Assembly: GCA_029238315.1 (NCBI GenBank)
Contig: JAQWGI010000036.1
Span: 62,001-126,000 of the forward strand
From: Polaribacter sp.
GTDB lineage: Bacteria > Bacteroidota > Bacteroidia > Flavobacteriales > Flavobacteriaceae
Direction of reading: 5' to 3'
Length of the DNA: 64,000 bases
Shown here: positions 43,083 to 52,180 of the stretch, in pieces
Position numbering within the stretch: position 1 is the first letter of the stretch
Layout: each line of letters begins with the position of its first letter
Notes under the pieces: generated by a model
The model's input: the letters and a program-made list of their open reading frames with translations, nothing else
Database searches by the model: none
What the model was told of the DNA's origin: nothing
Position numbers and translations under genes: made by a program

Positions 43083-45875
43083 TTATTCGTTTTTCATCAA
43101 CTCATACCCTTGTTTTATTCCTTTTTCGATTGCAGGAACTCCACGATGCATCCAAGATGGTTTTGCTTCGTCTTTTAAGTAATGGTCAAAGAATTGTGCC
43201 ATTCTAATATTAAAATCTTTTCTATTTTGCATTTTTAAAGGCCAATGACGTGCTCCATTATAATTTAATAACCAAGTTGGCTTCCCTAAACGTCTTAAGG
43301 CTGTAAAGTATTCGATTCCTTGATACCAAGGCACGTGACCATCTTTATCATTATGCATAATTAAGATTGGCGTATTCACTTTATCCATATTGTAAATTGG
43401 CGAATTTTCAATATATCGCATCGGGAATTCCCACGGAGTTCCTCCTATTCTACTTTGCGTATGTTCGTATTGAAATTGTCTACTTAAACCAGAATCCCAA
43501 CGAATTCCGCCATAAGCAGAGATCATATTTACAACTGGCGCTCCAGATTCTATCGCAGCAAAAATATCAGTTTTAGTAGCTAAATGCGCTACTTGATAAC
43601 CACCCCAGCTATGCCCTTGTGCTCCAATTTTATCTTTATTGATAAATCCTTTATTAATTAAAGAAGTAATTCCAGGAATCACCGCATTGTAAGCAGACTC
43701 TCCAGGATACCCATCTCTATAGACAATATCCGGATTAAAAATTACGTAGCCTCTACTTGTATAAAAACTGTAATTGATACTTGATCTTCCTGGCGATGGC
43801 GCTCTGTGATTATGCAATCCGTCAGAACTTCTTTCGTAAAAGTTTACCAACATTGGATATTTTTTAGTTGGATCAAAATTTTCTGGTTTTACCAATAATC
43901 CTTTCAACGCTTTTCCTTCTAAAGAAGTGAATTCGTGCAATTCAATAGTTCCCCAATTGTAGTCTTTTTGCTGTGGATTTGCATCACTTAAAACTGTTTG
44001 TTTTTTAAAGCTTAAATCTGATAATCTTAAGTTTGGAAACTCAATAAAAGATTGACGTGTAAATAACACGTTTTTAGAATCAACTGCTTTTATTGGATTA
44101 GAATATCTAAAAGGACCATCTAACAATTGCTTTCCACGATTTCTTTTCGCGTTAAATTCATAATAACCACTGTTCTTAGTTGTTTCGTTAAACGTCGTTA
44201 ATAACCATGTTCCAGAATCATTAATAAAACGTTCTTCCCTGTCTAATCTTGCATAACGATACACCGTTTTAGAAGCTCTACCATTTGTTAATTTTGTGCT
44301 TTGTCCTGTTGACGGATTGAATTTAAAGATATCATAACGATCATAAATCAAAATCTCTTTATCATCTTTTGTCCAACCAGCTAATCCGTAAGATCTTGGG
44401 TGATTTGGTGTGTCATTTAATTCGTTATAAAATACTTTTCCTTTTGTAAAATCTATGTTTCTATTCTTTGCAATATCATACGCAAACCATGTGCTATCAA
44501 CCGTATTATAACCGTAAGCAAATTTTCCTTGTGGACTTAAACTTGCACCTCCTGCTAACTCTTCTAAAATATTTTTAACAGCACCAGTAGACGAGTTTAT
44601 GATTGCATAATCACTTGCTCTCATTCCTGTCCATTGGCTTTCTAACATATATGGTGTTGGATTAGAAATTAACACATTTTCTGAGTTCCCTTCATTTCCA
44701 AAAGAAGCAGTTGGGTATTCTGTAGTTGCTAATTGTACAATTTTATTAGAATTTAAATGCAACGCAGCAGTATATGATTTTCTTTTATCTCTACCTTCTT
44801 GGATTTCTTGAACTGTATATAATCTAGGAGAATCATACGCCCAAACTTCTACATTTACAATTTCATCTTTTAGTAAAGTAGTATCTTTAACAATGGGTTG
44901 TGTTGCCAATCCGAAGTACATTTTAGAATTGTCTTTAGAAAAACTAATGTTACCATTTGATGAAACTTTATATCCTTTAGATACTGCATTGTTTGCCTTA
45001 ATTTCTGTTGCTTTTCCACTTCTTTTCCAAACATACAATTGATGTGGCCTTACCAACGCTTTTGTTGTATCAGCATCTACAACAAAACCTAATGTGTTAC
45101 CAGCATCATTTAATGTTAATTGATAGTATTTTGTTTTCAATCCTGATGAAAAAACAGTTGTCTGTTTATTATTATCTAAGTTTAAAAGAACAATATTACC
45201 TTCTTTTGAACCTGTTTTACCAGTTGTAACATACATCAACTTCTTTCCTTCTTTAGCAAATGCATACGATTTTACATATTTAATAGTATCTTCTTTTTGT
45301 GTTGCTAAATTTCTTAAAACTAAGTGAAATCCATTTTTAGCACTAACTTTTTTCAACTTTTTAGGTTTGTCATTATTCTTAGTTGTAGTGGTTTCTGAAG
45401 TTTTCTTTTTTGGTGCTTTAATTTCGTGTAATTGATACGCAACATATTCTGACCACTTTTGCGGAACTTTATATGATTTTACATTGGCAATTTTTGTCAA
45501 TGATTTTTTAGAAATATTGTAAATAGCTAAGGTATCTTTTGCCATTTTTGATGTATTTACTTTTCTTCTTGTCATTTCTGTAATACTATCTTTCCATTGT
45601 TTAATGGTAAAAATGGCATTTTTAGAATCGTATGTAAATTGCCCGCCTGCTACTCTATCATAATTCAAAAGTGCATTCCCTTTTTCATCTTTTATTCTTA
45701 AAAAACGATCCTTTTCTCCTTTTTCTAGAGAATACATAATTAATTTACCGTTGTTAGAAATAGTCTGATTTTTAATGGTGTTCCAAATATCGAAATCTGG
45801 ATGATCTAAAACTTTTTTTTGAGCACTTACAGAAATTGTAAGTAAAAAAAGTAAACTGTAAAAAGTGGTTTTCAT
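43083..45875 (-). CDS. S9-family prolyl oligopeptidase-type peptidase, exported
   Basis: A 930-residue peptidase with signal peptide (about 1-18, ending VSAQ). A long N-terminal propeller carries an inserted lysine-rich stretch (KAPKKKTSETTTTKNNDKPK) near residue 155-175. The C-terminal hydrolase has Ser756 in GAQGHSWGGYQVAHLAT, Asp in MHNDKDGHVPW and His in NGARHWPLKMQ. It likely cleaves peptides in the periplasm or at the surface. Codon use and AT content match neighbours. Confidence 0.88.
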   Translation of the reverse strand: MKTTFYSLLFLLTISVSAQKKVLDHPDFDIWNTIKNQTISNNGKLIMYSLEKGEKDRFLRIKDEKGNALLNYDRVAGGQFTYDSKNAIFTIKQWKDSITEMTRRKVNTSKMAKDTLAIYNISKKSLTKIANVKSYKVPQKWSEYVAYQLHEIKAPKKKTSETTTTKNNDKPKKLKKVSAKNGFHLVLRNLATQKEDTIKYVKSYAFAKEGKKLMYVTTGKTGSKEGNIVLLNLDNNKQTTVFSSGLKTKYYQLTLNDAGNTLGFVVDADTTKALVRPHQLYVWKRSGKATEIKANNAVSKGYKVSSNGNISFSKDNSKMYFGLATQPIVKDTTLLKDEIVNVEVWAYDSPRLYTVQEIQEGRDKRKSYTAALHLNSNKIVQLATTEYPTASFGNEGNSENVLISNPTPYMLESQWTGMRASDYAIINSSTGAVKNILEELAGGASLSPQGKFAYGYNTVDSTWFAYDIAKNRNIDFTKGKVFYNELNDTPNHPRSYGLAGWTKDDKEILIYDRYDIFKFNPSTGQSTKLTNGRASKTVYRYARLDREERFINDSGTWLLTTFNETTKNSGYYEFNAKRNRGKQLLDGPFRYSNPIKAVDSKNVLFTRQSFIEFPNLRLSDLSFKKQTVLSDANPQQKDYNWGTIELHEFTSLEGKALKGLLVKPENFDPTKKYPMLVNFYERSSDGLHNHRAPSPGRSSINYSFYTSRGYVIFNPDIVYRDGYPGESAYNAVIPGITSLINKGFINKDKIGAQGHSWGGYQVAHLATKTDIFAAIESGAPVVNMISAYGGIRWDSGLSRQFQYEHTQSRIGGTPWEFPMRYIENSPIYNMDKVNTPILIMHNDKDGHVPWYQGIEYFTALRRLGKPTWLLNYNGARHWPLKMQNRKDFNIRMAQFFDHYLKDEAKPSWMHRGVPAIEKGIKQGYELMKNE

Positions 45876-45902
45876 TGAGATTATATTTAAATTATAGTTG
45901 TT

Positions 45903-46778
45903 TTATGTTTTTTTGAAACCATAGGTTAGCTGACCAAAAAAACCTTTAGGGAAGTTTTCTTCATCAGAAAAACCAAGTTCTATGTTTCCGTTTTTATCAG
46001 GAACGTAATTTGTTTTAAAAAGGTAATCCCAGATACTTAAACTAATTCCAAAATTAACTCCGTTTGGTTTATTTTCTGGCAAAACTTTAATATGATGATA
46101 TAAATGCATCACAGGATTGTTAAAAATGTATTTAAAAAACCCCCAGGTAATTTTAATGTTAGCATGATTAAAATGCCCAATAGTTATTGCAAAGAAATGT
46201 ACAATAAAAGCTTGTTCTGGCTCAAAACCGCCTAAAAACATTACCCCAATGGTCTTTAAAGGTTTGTACAAAACGTTTTCCATCCAGTGATATCTCAAAT
46301 GTGCAGCAAACCCCATTTCTTTAACCGAATGATGTACTTTATGAAATTGCCATAAAAAGTTAAATTTATGCAATAATACATGTGTTAACCATTGTACAAA
46401 ATCTAAAAGAACAAAGAATATTAGCAGTGAAGCCCAGTTGGGTATGTCTTCTAAATTGAGAATAGTTAAGCTTTTTAGTGTGATACCAAAATTGCTAAAT
46501 AGCAATTGAAAAACAGTATAAAAACCACTAATAAAAATTGAGAATAAAAAGAAGTTAAAAAACATGTAAAATGTATCTAACCAAAAATCTTTTCTGAGAA
46601 TAGATTGATTTTTTCGCCAAGGAAACAAAATTTCTAAGCCCCAAACGAATGCTGATATTATGATTAATCCCCAAAAATAATTGGTATAAAAAGGCACTTC
46701 AAATAGCATGGACTTCCAAGTCCAATCCAACGATCCTAAAAACGCATCTTTAAAAGCAGTTATGTATTTTTCCATCAA
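45903..46778 (-). CDS. Sterol-desaturase/fatty-acid-hydroxylase family membrane protein
   Basis: A 291-residue integral membrane di-iron enzyme. The histidine clusters are HVLLHK (HxxxH), FHKVHHS (HxxHH), FNHAN and HLYHH, between about residues 130 and 245, with four or more membrane helices around them. It would hydroxylate or desaturate a lipid-like substrate such as a carotenoid or fatty acid; the substrate is not readable. It starts 28 bases after the S9 gene start on the same strand as an independent unit. Confidence 0.82.
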   Translation of the reverse strand: MMEKYITAFKDAFLGSLDWTWKSMLFEVPFYTNYFWGLIIISAFVWGLEILFPWRKNQSILRKDFWLDTFYMFFNFFLFSIFISGFYTVFQLLFSNFGITLKSLTILNLEDIPNWASLLIFFVLLDFVQWLTHVLLHKFNFLWQFHKVHHSVKEMGFAAHLRYHWMENVLYKPLKTIGVMFLGGFEPEQAFIVHFFAITIGHFNHANIKITWGFFKYIFNNPVMHLYHHIKVLPENKPNGVNFGISLSIWDYLFKTNYVPDKNGNIELGFSDEENFPKGFFGQLTYGFKKT

Positions 46779-46816
46779 AAAATAATATAATAGACTTTAA
46801 AGATATTAAACTCTAT

Positions 46817-47731
46817 TTAATTTTTTGATATTTCTTTTTTATTCTTATTAGAATTTATAAAATAAACACCTAACAATAAGATAATAGCAGCAAATATTGA
46901 TTGTAAAGTAATGTTCTCGTTTAAAGCGTAATAACCTAAAAACAAGGCTATTATAGGATTAACATAAGCAGAAGTTGCTACTTTTTCTGGAGCTACTTTT
47001 TTTAACAAAAAATTAAATGAAGTAAATGCTATAATACTTCCAAATAAGACTAATAAAAGCATCGAAATAGATGTTTTTGGATTCCATAATAATGGCGATT
47101 TCCATTCTTCACCCGATAGTAAGCTAAAAAGAAATAATAAAATTCCGGCAATAAACATCTGATAACCAGAATTTACAAAATAGCTTTGATGCATATCTGC
47201 TTTAGAAACAAAAATACTAGCAGAAGCCCAACTTAGAATACATGTTGCAATCATTAAAACACCTAATAAAGAATTTTCTTGATTGGTAATCTCTTTTTGG
47301 ACAACAAGTAAAAAGATTCCTATAATTCCTAGAAGAACTCCAAATAAAGACATTTTCTGAATCTTTTGTCCGTAGACAATTCGCATAATAATTAAAACAA
47401 CTAAAGGCATTGAAGAAGCCTCTAATGCTGCAAAACCACTATCTACATATTGCAACGCCCAAACAAAAACGCCGTTTCCGTAGACTAAAAATAAAAAGCC
47501 AGCAAGTGTATTATTAAAAAGTTGTTTTTTAGTAATTTGTAATGGAAGTTTTAAAAATTTTGCAATAATTAAAATTAAAAACCCTGCAAATGTAAAACGT
47601 GTAGCTGATAAAAATAAAGGTGCAATTTCTTGTACTGCTATTTTATTCATTAAATAAGTAGATCCCCAAATTACATAAATTGCAAAAAAGGCTAATAGTA
47701 TTAAAACAGTTTCTCTAGTAATTTTTTGCAT
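46817..47731 (-). CDS. EamA-family DMT transporter
   Basis: A 304-residue inner-membrane protein with about ten hydrophobic helices in two EamA repeats: the first opens FFAIYVIWGSTYLMNKIAV, the second TCILSWASASIFVSKAD. GSTYL and the SxFxFLLKKVAPEKVATSAYVNP stretch are typical of the 10-TMS drug/metabolite exporters. The substrate is unknown. It lies 22 bases downstream of the helicase gene in the same direction. Confidence 0.85.
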   Translation of the reverse strand: MQKITRETVLILLAFFAIYVIWGSTYLMNKIAVQEIAPLFLSATRFTFAGFLILIIAKFLKLPLQITKKQLFNNTLAGFLFLVYGNGVFVWALQYVDSGFAALEASSMPLVVLIIMRIVYGQKIQKMSLFGVLLGIIGIFLLVVQKEITNQENSLLGVLMIATCILSWASASIFVSKADMHQSYFVNSGYQMFIAGILLFLFSLLSGEEWKSPLLWNPKTSISMLLLVLFGSIIAFTSFNFLLKKVAPEKVATSAYVNPIIALFLGYYALNENITLQSIFAAIILLLGVYFINSNKNKKEISKN

Positions 47732-47753
47732 TATTTTTATGCGTTATACTAAT

Positions 47754-49310
47754 TTATTCTGGTGGTTTTCCATGAATCTCTTCAAACATTTCATCAAAAT
47801 TTGCTCTTAGAAATAACCTTAATTTGGTTCTGTAATCGTTTTTTAACCAATCCATAAAGTTATGAGTACTTTTGCTAATACACTTAGAATAGCGTTGTAA
47901 TCTAAAATCAATATCATCGCCTAGTTTTTTCGCTAAATCTATTGCGTCGTAAACGTCTTCACTATTTTCTATACACATTTTTGCATGGTGTAGTAAAGAT
48001 TTTTCTAGCACAACTTTAGTAGATTCTCTGTTCTTTAAAGAGTCTAAATAGGTTTGCTTAACATCAAAAGTAATGTCTTTAGAATTAGCAAATTCTGCAC
48101 GCAATGCTTCTGGCATATTGTATGCAAATGTTTCTTCTAACTCTTCATCATTTAATAATTTTTCTAAATAAAAATTAGGTGATCTAAATATTTGCTGCCA
48201 ATCTAAATCTGCTCCCCAAGGACCAAATCTGTGAAAGTTATTTCCTAAATCTATAATATTAAAATGCGATTTGTTTTTTAAGATTCTAGACCCTCTACCT
48301 ATCATTTGATAGTACAATGTCAAAGATTTTGTTGCTCTGTTTAGAATAATAGACTCTACCGTAGGCTCATCAAAACCGGTAGTTAAAATACTTACAGAGG
48401 TTAAGATTGCGTTGGGCGTCATTTTAAACCATTTTAAAATAAATGCTCTCTCTTTTTTAGTGGCTGTATTATCTAAATGTGCTATTGGATAACCTGCGGC
48501 TTTAAAAGTTTCATAAACGTGAATAGAAGTATTTATTCCATTGTTAAAAATCAATGTTTTTTTTCCTTTAGATGTTTCTTCGTAGGCTTGCAGCAATTTA
48601 CCAAGCATCATGGTGTTTGAATACAAATCTTCTGAAGATTTTACTGTATAATCTCCATTAGAACCAACTACTAGAGAGGTTAATCCTACGTTGTAAGAAA
48701 AAGTTTTTGCTTGCGCTAAAAACTCATTTTCGATTAAAGATTCTATCGTTTCACCAACAATCAACTCATTATAGTTGTCTTTCATTGGTAGTTTAATATT
48801 GGAGCTTAATGGTGTTGCTGTTACTCCAAGTATAAACGATTTGTCAAAAAATTTAAACAATTTTGTAAACGAGTTGTAATGTGCTTCATCAATAATTACC
48901 AAACCAATGTCAGAAATATCTAATTTATCATCATTTAAACGATTGTTTAGTGTTTCTACCATGGCAACAAAACAAGAAAAGTCTGCTTGATCATCTAATT
49001 TTGCGGTACTATCGATTACTTTATTATCTACACCAAACCCAGTTAACATAGAAGAAGTTTGTCTACATAACTCAATTCTATGCGTCATTACTAAAACTTT
49101 CTTTTGATGGTGTTTTAGATACTGCCTAACCATTTCTGAAAAGATAACCGTTTTTCCACCACCTGTTGGTAATTGATATAGTAAATGATAATCTTCAGGA
49201 GCACTTTCAAAAAGTTTAAAAATTTTATTAATTGCTCCTTTTTGATAACTATATAAATCCTTACCTGTTTTACGTTCTTCTAATTCTGCAGTTTCAATAA
49301 TTTCAGACAT
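47754..49310 (-). CDS. SF2 DEAH-type helicase (type III restriction/UvrB-like ATPase fold)
   Basis: A 518-residue SF2 helicase with motif I LPTGGGKTVIFSEM near residue 47, motif Ia VMTHRIELCRQ, motif II IIDEAHYN, motif III VTATPL, and in the second domain LIFNNGINTSIHVYETF, TSVSILTTGFDEPTVESI and YYQMIGRGSRIL. It resembles the SSL2/ResIII helicases of DNA repair. No methylase or nuclease partner is nearby, so it is not an evident restriction system. The C-terminal 140 residues are helical and specific. Confidence 0.87.
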   Translation of the reverse strand: MSEIIETAELEERKTGKDLYSYQKGAINKIFKLFESAPEDYHLLYQLPTGGGKTVIFSEMVRQYLKHHQKKVLVMTHRIELCRQTSSMLTGFGVDNKVIDSTAKLDDQADFSCFVAMVETLNNRLNDDKLDISDIGLVIIDEAHYNSFTKLFKFFDKSFILGVTATPLSSNIKLPMKDNYNELIVGETIESLIENEFLAQAKTFSYNVGLTSLVVGSNGDYTVKSSEDLYSNTMMLGKLLQAYEETSKGKKTLIFNNGINTSIHVYETFKAAGYPIAHLDNTATKKERAFILKWFKMTPNAILTSVSILTTGFDEPTVESIILNRATKSLTLYYQMIGRGSRILKNKSHFNIIDLGNNFHRFGPWGADLDWQQIFRSPNFYLEKLLNDEELEETFAYNMPEALRAEFANSKDITFDVKQTYLDSLKNRESTKVVLEKSLLHHAKMCIENSEDVYDAIDLAKKLGDDIDFRLQRYSKCISKSTHNFMDWLKNDYRTKLRLFLRANFDEMFEEIHGKPPE

Positions 49311-49464
49311 GAGTAATTGTTATGGGTGAAAGCTGCAAAAGTACGTTGTTTTTAAGGTTTTTAACGAATTATTTTAGTAAAAAAAACTTTTATATGATTC
49401 GTATTTCTTACTATTTATTAATTTTAACTATCTTGTTTGTCGATTAATCTATAAAACAACGGTT

Positions 49465-49883
49465 ATGATTAAATCAACAAATAAACCAAAAGCTTTATTT
49501 TGGATCATTGCTGTTATTGCACTATTATGGAATGCAATGGGCGTTGCAGCTTATTTATTTCAAGCCTATATTACTGATGAAATGATTGCTCAACTACCCG
49601 AAGAGCAACAAGCAGAATTTTTAGTAGTGCATCCTTCTTGGTATACAGGGTTATTTGCATTGGCTGTTTTTGGTGGTGTTTTGGGATGTATTTTACTTTT
49701 AGCTAGAAAAAAACAGCTTTTTATTTACTAGTATTATCTGGAGTTTCTGCAGCTATACAACAAGTTTATCTTTTTATAAATGTAGACTTATCTAGTTATG
49801 TATTGCCCAGTATGATAATTATTGCAAGTACATTTTTAATTTGGTACGCTAAGGATGGAATAAATAAAGGGATACTTTCTTAA
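49465..49883 (+). pseudogene. Small membrane protein gene split by a one-base shift at an A7 run
   Basis: The first frame (49465-49731) encodes 88 residues with two membrane helices (LFWIIAVIALLWNAMGVAAYLFQAY, WYTGLFALAVFGGVLGCILLLARKK), then stops. At the seven-A run at 49706-49712 the -1 frame continues with AFYLLVLSGVSAAIQQVYLF and a fourth helix LPSMIIIASTFLIWYAKDG to a stop at 49881-49883. Joined, these give about 139 residues and four helices, which matches the usual size I recall for this flavobacterial family. A lost A, a sequencing error or slippage on A-AAA-AAA could explain it. The function is unknown. Confidence 0.72.
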
Positions 49884-49909
49884 ATTAATTCATAAAAAGC
49901 ACTTTTTTT

Positions 49910-50536
49910 TCATGTAGTTTTTCCAAATAAATCATCTTTAATCTTTGGCAACTCTAGTTTTAACTTTACAGCTAATAACCTAATAACAATAACGGTTAAA
50001 ATGGTTGCTGTATATTGAATACTCTCAGATGCATTTAAATAATTGGAAATTAAATAAACAGATCCACCGGCCAAACAAGCCGATGCATAAATTTCTTTTT
50101 TAAAGATTAACGGAACTTCATTTGTTAGTACATCTCTAATTACACCGCCCATTACAGAAGAAACCATACCCATTACAATAGCAATAAACGGATGTAAATC
50201 ATATGACAACCCTTTTTGAGTTCCTAATAATGTAAACACGCCAATTCCGATGGTGTCAAATAAAAATAACGTTTTACTTAGCGGAGCAATTTTACTTTTA
50301 AATAAAAAGGTAAAAACTACTGCGGCTAAAATGGTCCAGATGTAATTTAAGTCGCCAATCCAATTTATTGGGTGTGCATTTATCAATACATCACGCATCA
50401 TTCCTCCTCCAACTGCAGTTGCAAAGGCAATTATAATCACACCAAATAAATCAAATTGTTTTTTAGAAGCAACCAAAGCTCCAGAAATTGCAAAGGCAAA
50501 AGTTCCTACAATATCTAAAACGTAAATTAAGTTCAT
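49910..50536 (-). CDS. TRIC-type (UPF0126) cation channel protein
   Basis: A 208-residue inner-membrane protein with two repeats of three helices and glycine-rich segments: GTFAFAISGALVASKKQFDLFG, AVGGGMMRDVLIN and, in the second half, DTIGIGVFTLLGTQKG and SSVMGGVIRDVLTNEVPLIF. The GGG/GGV-xRD pair is the hallmark of bacterial TRIC homologues, trimeric potassium-permeable channels. Its start is one base from the upstream helicase stop, so they form an operon. Confidence 0.87.
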   Translation of the reverse strand: MNLIYVLDIVGTFAFAISGALVASKKQFDLFGVIIIAFATAVGGGMMRDVLINAHPINWIGDLNYIWTILAAVVFTFLFKSKIAPLSKTLFLFDTIGIGVFTLLGTQKGLSYDLHPFIAIVMGMVSSVMGGVIRDVLTNEVPLIFKKEIYASACLAGGSVYLISNYLNASESIQYTATILTVIVIRLLAVKLKLELPKIKDDLFGKTT

Positions 50537-50537
50537 T

Positions 50538-51656
50538 TTAAAATGAAATTTCTGTGAATTTAATTCCTAAATCTTTCTGAATTTTATGAATTTGTTCTAA
50601 TTCATACGGTAATACAAATGCTAAAGAAAAACCTGTTTTACCAGCTCTAGCGGTTCTTCCACTTCTGTGAGTGTAATATTCTAATTGTTCTGGTAGTTGA
50701 TGGTGCAATACAAAAGCTAAATTATTTACATCAATACCACGTGCAGAAACATCGGTAGAAATTAAACATTGACAATCTCCTTTTTTAAAGATTCTCATAG
50801 CTCTATCGCGCTCTTTTTGTTGCATATTTCCTTCTAGCGCTTCTACAGCAAAACCTTCTTCTTTTAATTGATTTGTTAAATTTTGTGTTCCTGCTTTTGT
50901 TCTACAAAATATAATTCCGCGATCGTTTGGGCGTTTCTCTAAAAATGAAATAATTAAGTCTGTTTTCTCCTTAATTGTAGTTTTTATATATTGATGTGTA
51001 ATGTTTTCATTCACTAAACTTTCTGGATTTACGGCAACACGAACCGCGTTTGGATTCATATATTTTTTAATAATTTTCTGAATTTCTTCTGGCATAGTTG
51101 CAGAGAAAAGCCACGTATTACTATTGCCATCTGTATACTTTAAAATTCTATTTAAATCTTGTTTAAAACCCATGCTTAACATTTCGTCAGCTTCGTCTAA
51201 AACAACATTTTTTACTTCTTTTAAGTTTACTTCTCCTCTTTCAATAAGATCAATTAATCTTCCTGGAGTTGCAACAATTACATGTGTAGTTCTATTTAAA
51301 TTATTTATTTGTTTGTCTATTTTTTCTCCTCCAAAAACAGCTTCTATAAATATTTTATCGTTTGCATGTTTTGTGAATTTAAAAAGTTGCTTTTTAATTT
51401 GCTGCACCAACTCTCTTGTTGGAGATAAAATTAAAGCTTGTACTGCATCATTTTTAGGATCAATTTTATGTAAAATTGGCAATCCAAAAGCAGCTGTTTT
51501 ACCAGTTCCTGTTTGTGCTAAACCAACAAAATCTGTGTCAGAATTTAATAAAACCGGAATTGTTTTTTCTTGAATATCAGTTGGATTCTTAATTTTTAAT
51601 TCTTTTAATGAATCAATAAAATCTTTACGAACTCCTAAATCTCTAAATGTTGACAT
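50538..51656 (-). CDS. DEAD-box RNA helicase, minimal form
   Basis: A 372-residue helicase with little beyond the two RecA domains: Q motif NPTDIQEKTIP, motif I AQTGTGKTAAFG, SPTRELVQQ, ATPGRLIDL, motif II LDEADEM, SATMPEE, GIIFCRTKAG, STDVSARGIDV and HRSGRTARAG. It lacks the C-terminal extension of the helicase at 23524 and the DbpA domain of the one at 22206. It is first in an operon with the TRIC channel gene. TACATTTG upstream (minus strand, about 51683) is a plausible -7 box. Confidence 0.9.
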   Translation of the reverse strand: MSTFRDLGVRKDFIDSLKELKIKNPTDIQEKTIPVLLNSDTDFVGLAQTGTGKTAAFGLPILHKIDPKNDAVQALILSPTRELVQQIKKQLFKFTKHANDKIFIEAVFGGEKIDKQINNLNRTTHVIVATPGRLIDLIERGEVNLKEVKNVVLDEADEMLSMGFKQDLNRILKYTDGNSNTWLFSATMPEEIQKIIKKYMNPNAVRVAVNPESLVNENITHQYIKTTIKEKTDLIISFLEKRPNDRGIIFCRTKAGTQNLTNQLKEEGFAVEALEGNMQQKERDRAMRIFKKGDCQCLISTDVSARGIDVNNLAFVLHHQLPEQLEYYTHRSGRTARAGKTGFSLAFVLPYELEQIHKIQKDLGIKFTEISF

Positions 51657-51686
51657 AACCTATGTTTTAAAAGTGCAAATGTACGC

Positions 51687-52079
51687 TTATTTACTAGCTT
51701 CTAACACTTTTAAAACGTTTTCTGTAATTCTTGTTGGTCTGTATGTTTTGGCGTTTAATAACACCCAAACTGTTTTAGAATTAACAATTAATTTTTGATC
51801 TTTATAAAACTCAATATAGCGAATTGACTTAACACCAGAGGTCTCTCCAACCCATGTTTTAATAGTAATTTCATCATTTAAAATAGCTTGCCCTTTATAA
51901 TCAATTTCATGACGAGAAACGACCCAAATATATTCTGGTAACGGATAATTTTCAGTTAACTCTTGCCAATGCAAAAATGCAACGTCATCCATCCATTTTA
52001 CATATACAGCATTGTTAACGTGGTTTAAATCATCAATATCTTTAATAGAGACCTTCTTTTTAATTTTAAAACTATTCAT
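51687..52079 (-). CDS. Acyl-CoA thioesterase, 4HBT hot-dog fold
   Basis: A 130-residue hot-dog-fold thioesterase of the YbgC/FatA group. The active-site region is DDLNHVNNAVYVKWMDDVAFLHW, where Asn replaces the Asp of YbgC as in acyl-ACP thioesterases. RHEIDYKGQAILNDEITIKTWV and SKTVWVLLNAKTYRP follow. It hydrolyses acyl-CoA or acyl-ACP, probably for fatty-acid turnover. It is followed by the DEAD-box gene 30 bases on. Confidence 0.85.
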   Translation of the reverse strand: MNSFKIKKKVSIKDIDDLNHVNNAVYVKWMDDVAFLHWQELTENYPLPEYIWVVSRHEIDYKGQAILNDEITIKTWVGETSGVKSIRYIEFYKDQKLIVNSKTVWVLLNAKTYRPTRITENVLKVLEASK

Positions 52080-52180
52080 AATACAAAACTAGTGCATTGG
52101 TGTTAATTATTACATAAATATACAGATAAAATTTCCTAGGTAAATATTAAGTTGGATATTTGAAAACTCAATAAAAATTC

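Noticed and set aside
47754..49310. Helicase as part of a type I or III restriction system
   Set aside because: No methyltransferase, specificity or nuclease subunit adjacent; it stands alone beside a transporter gene.
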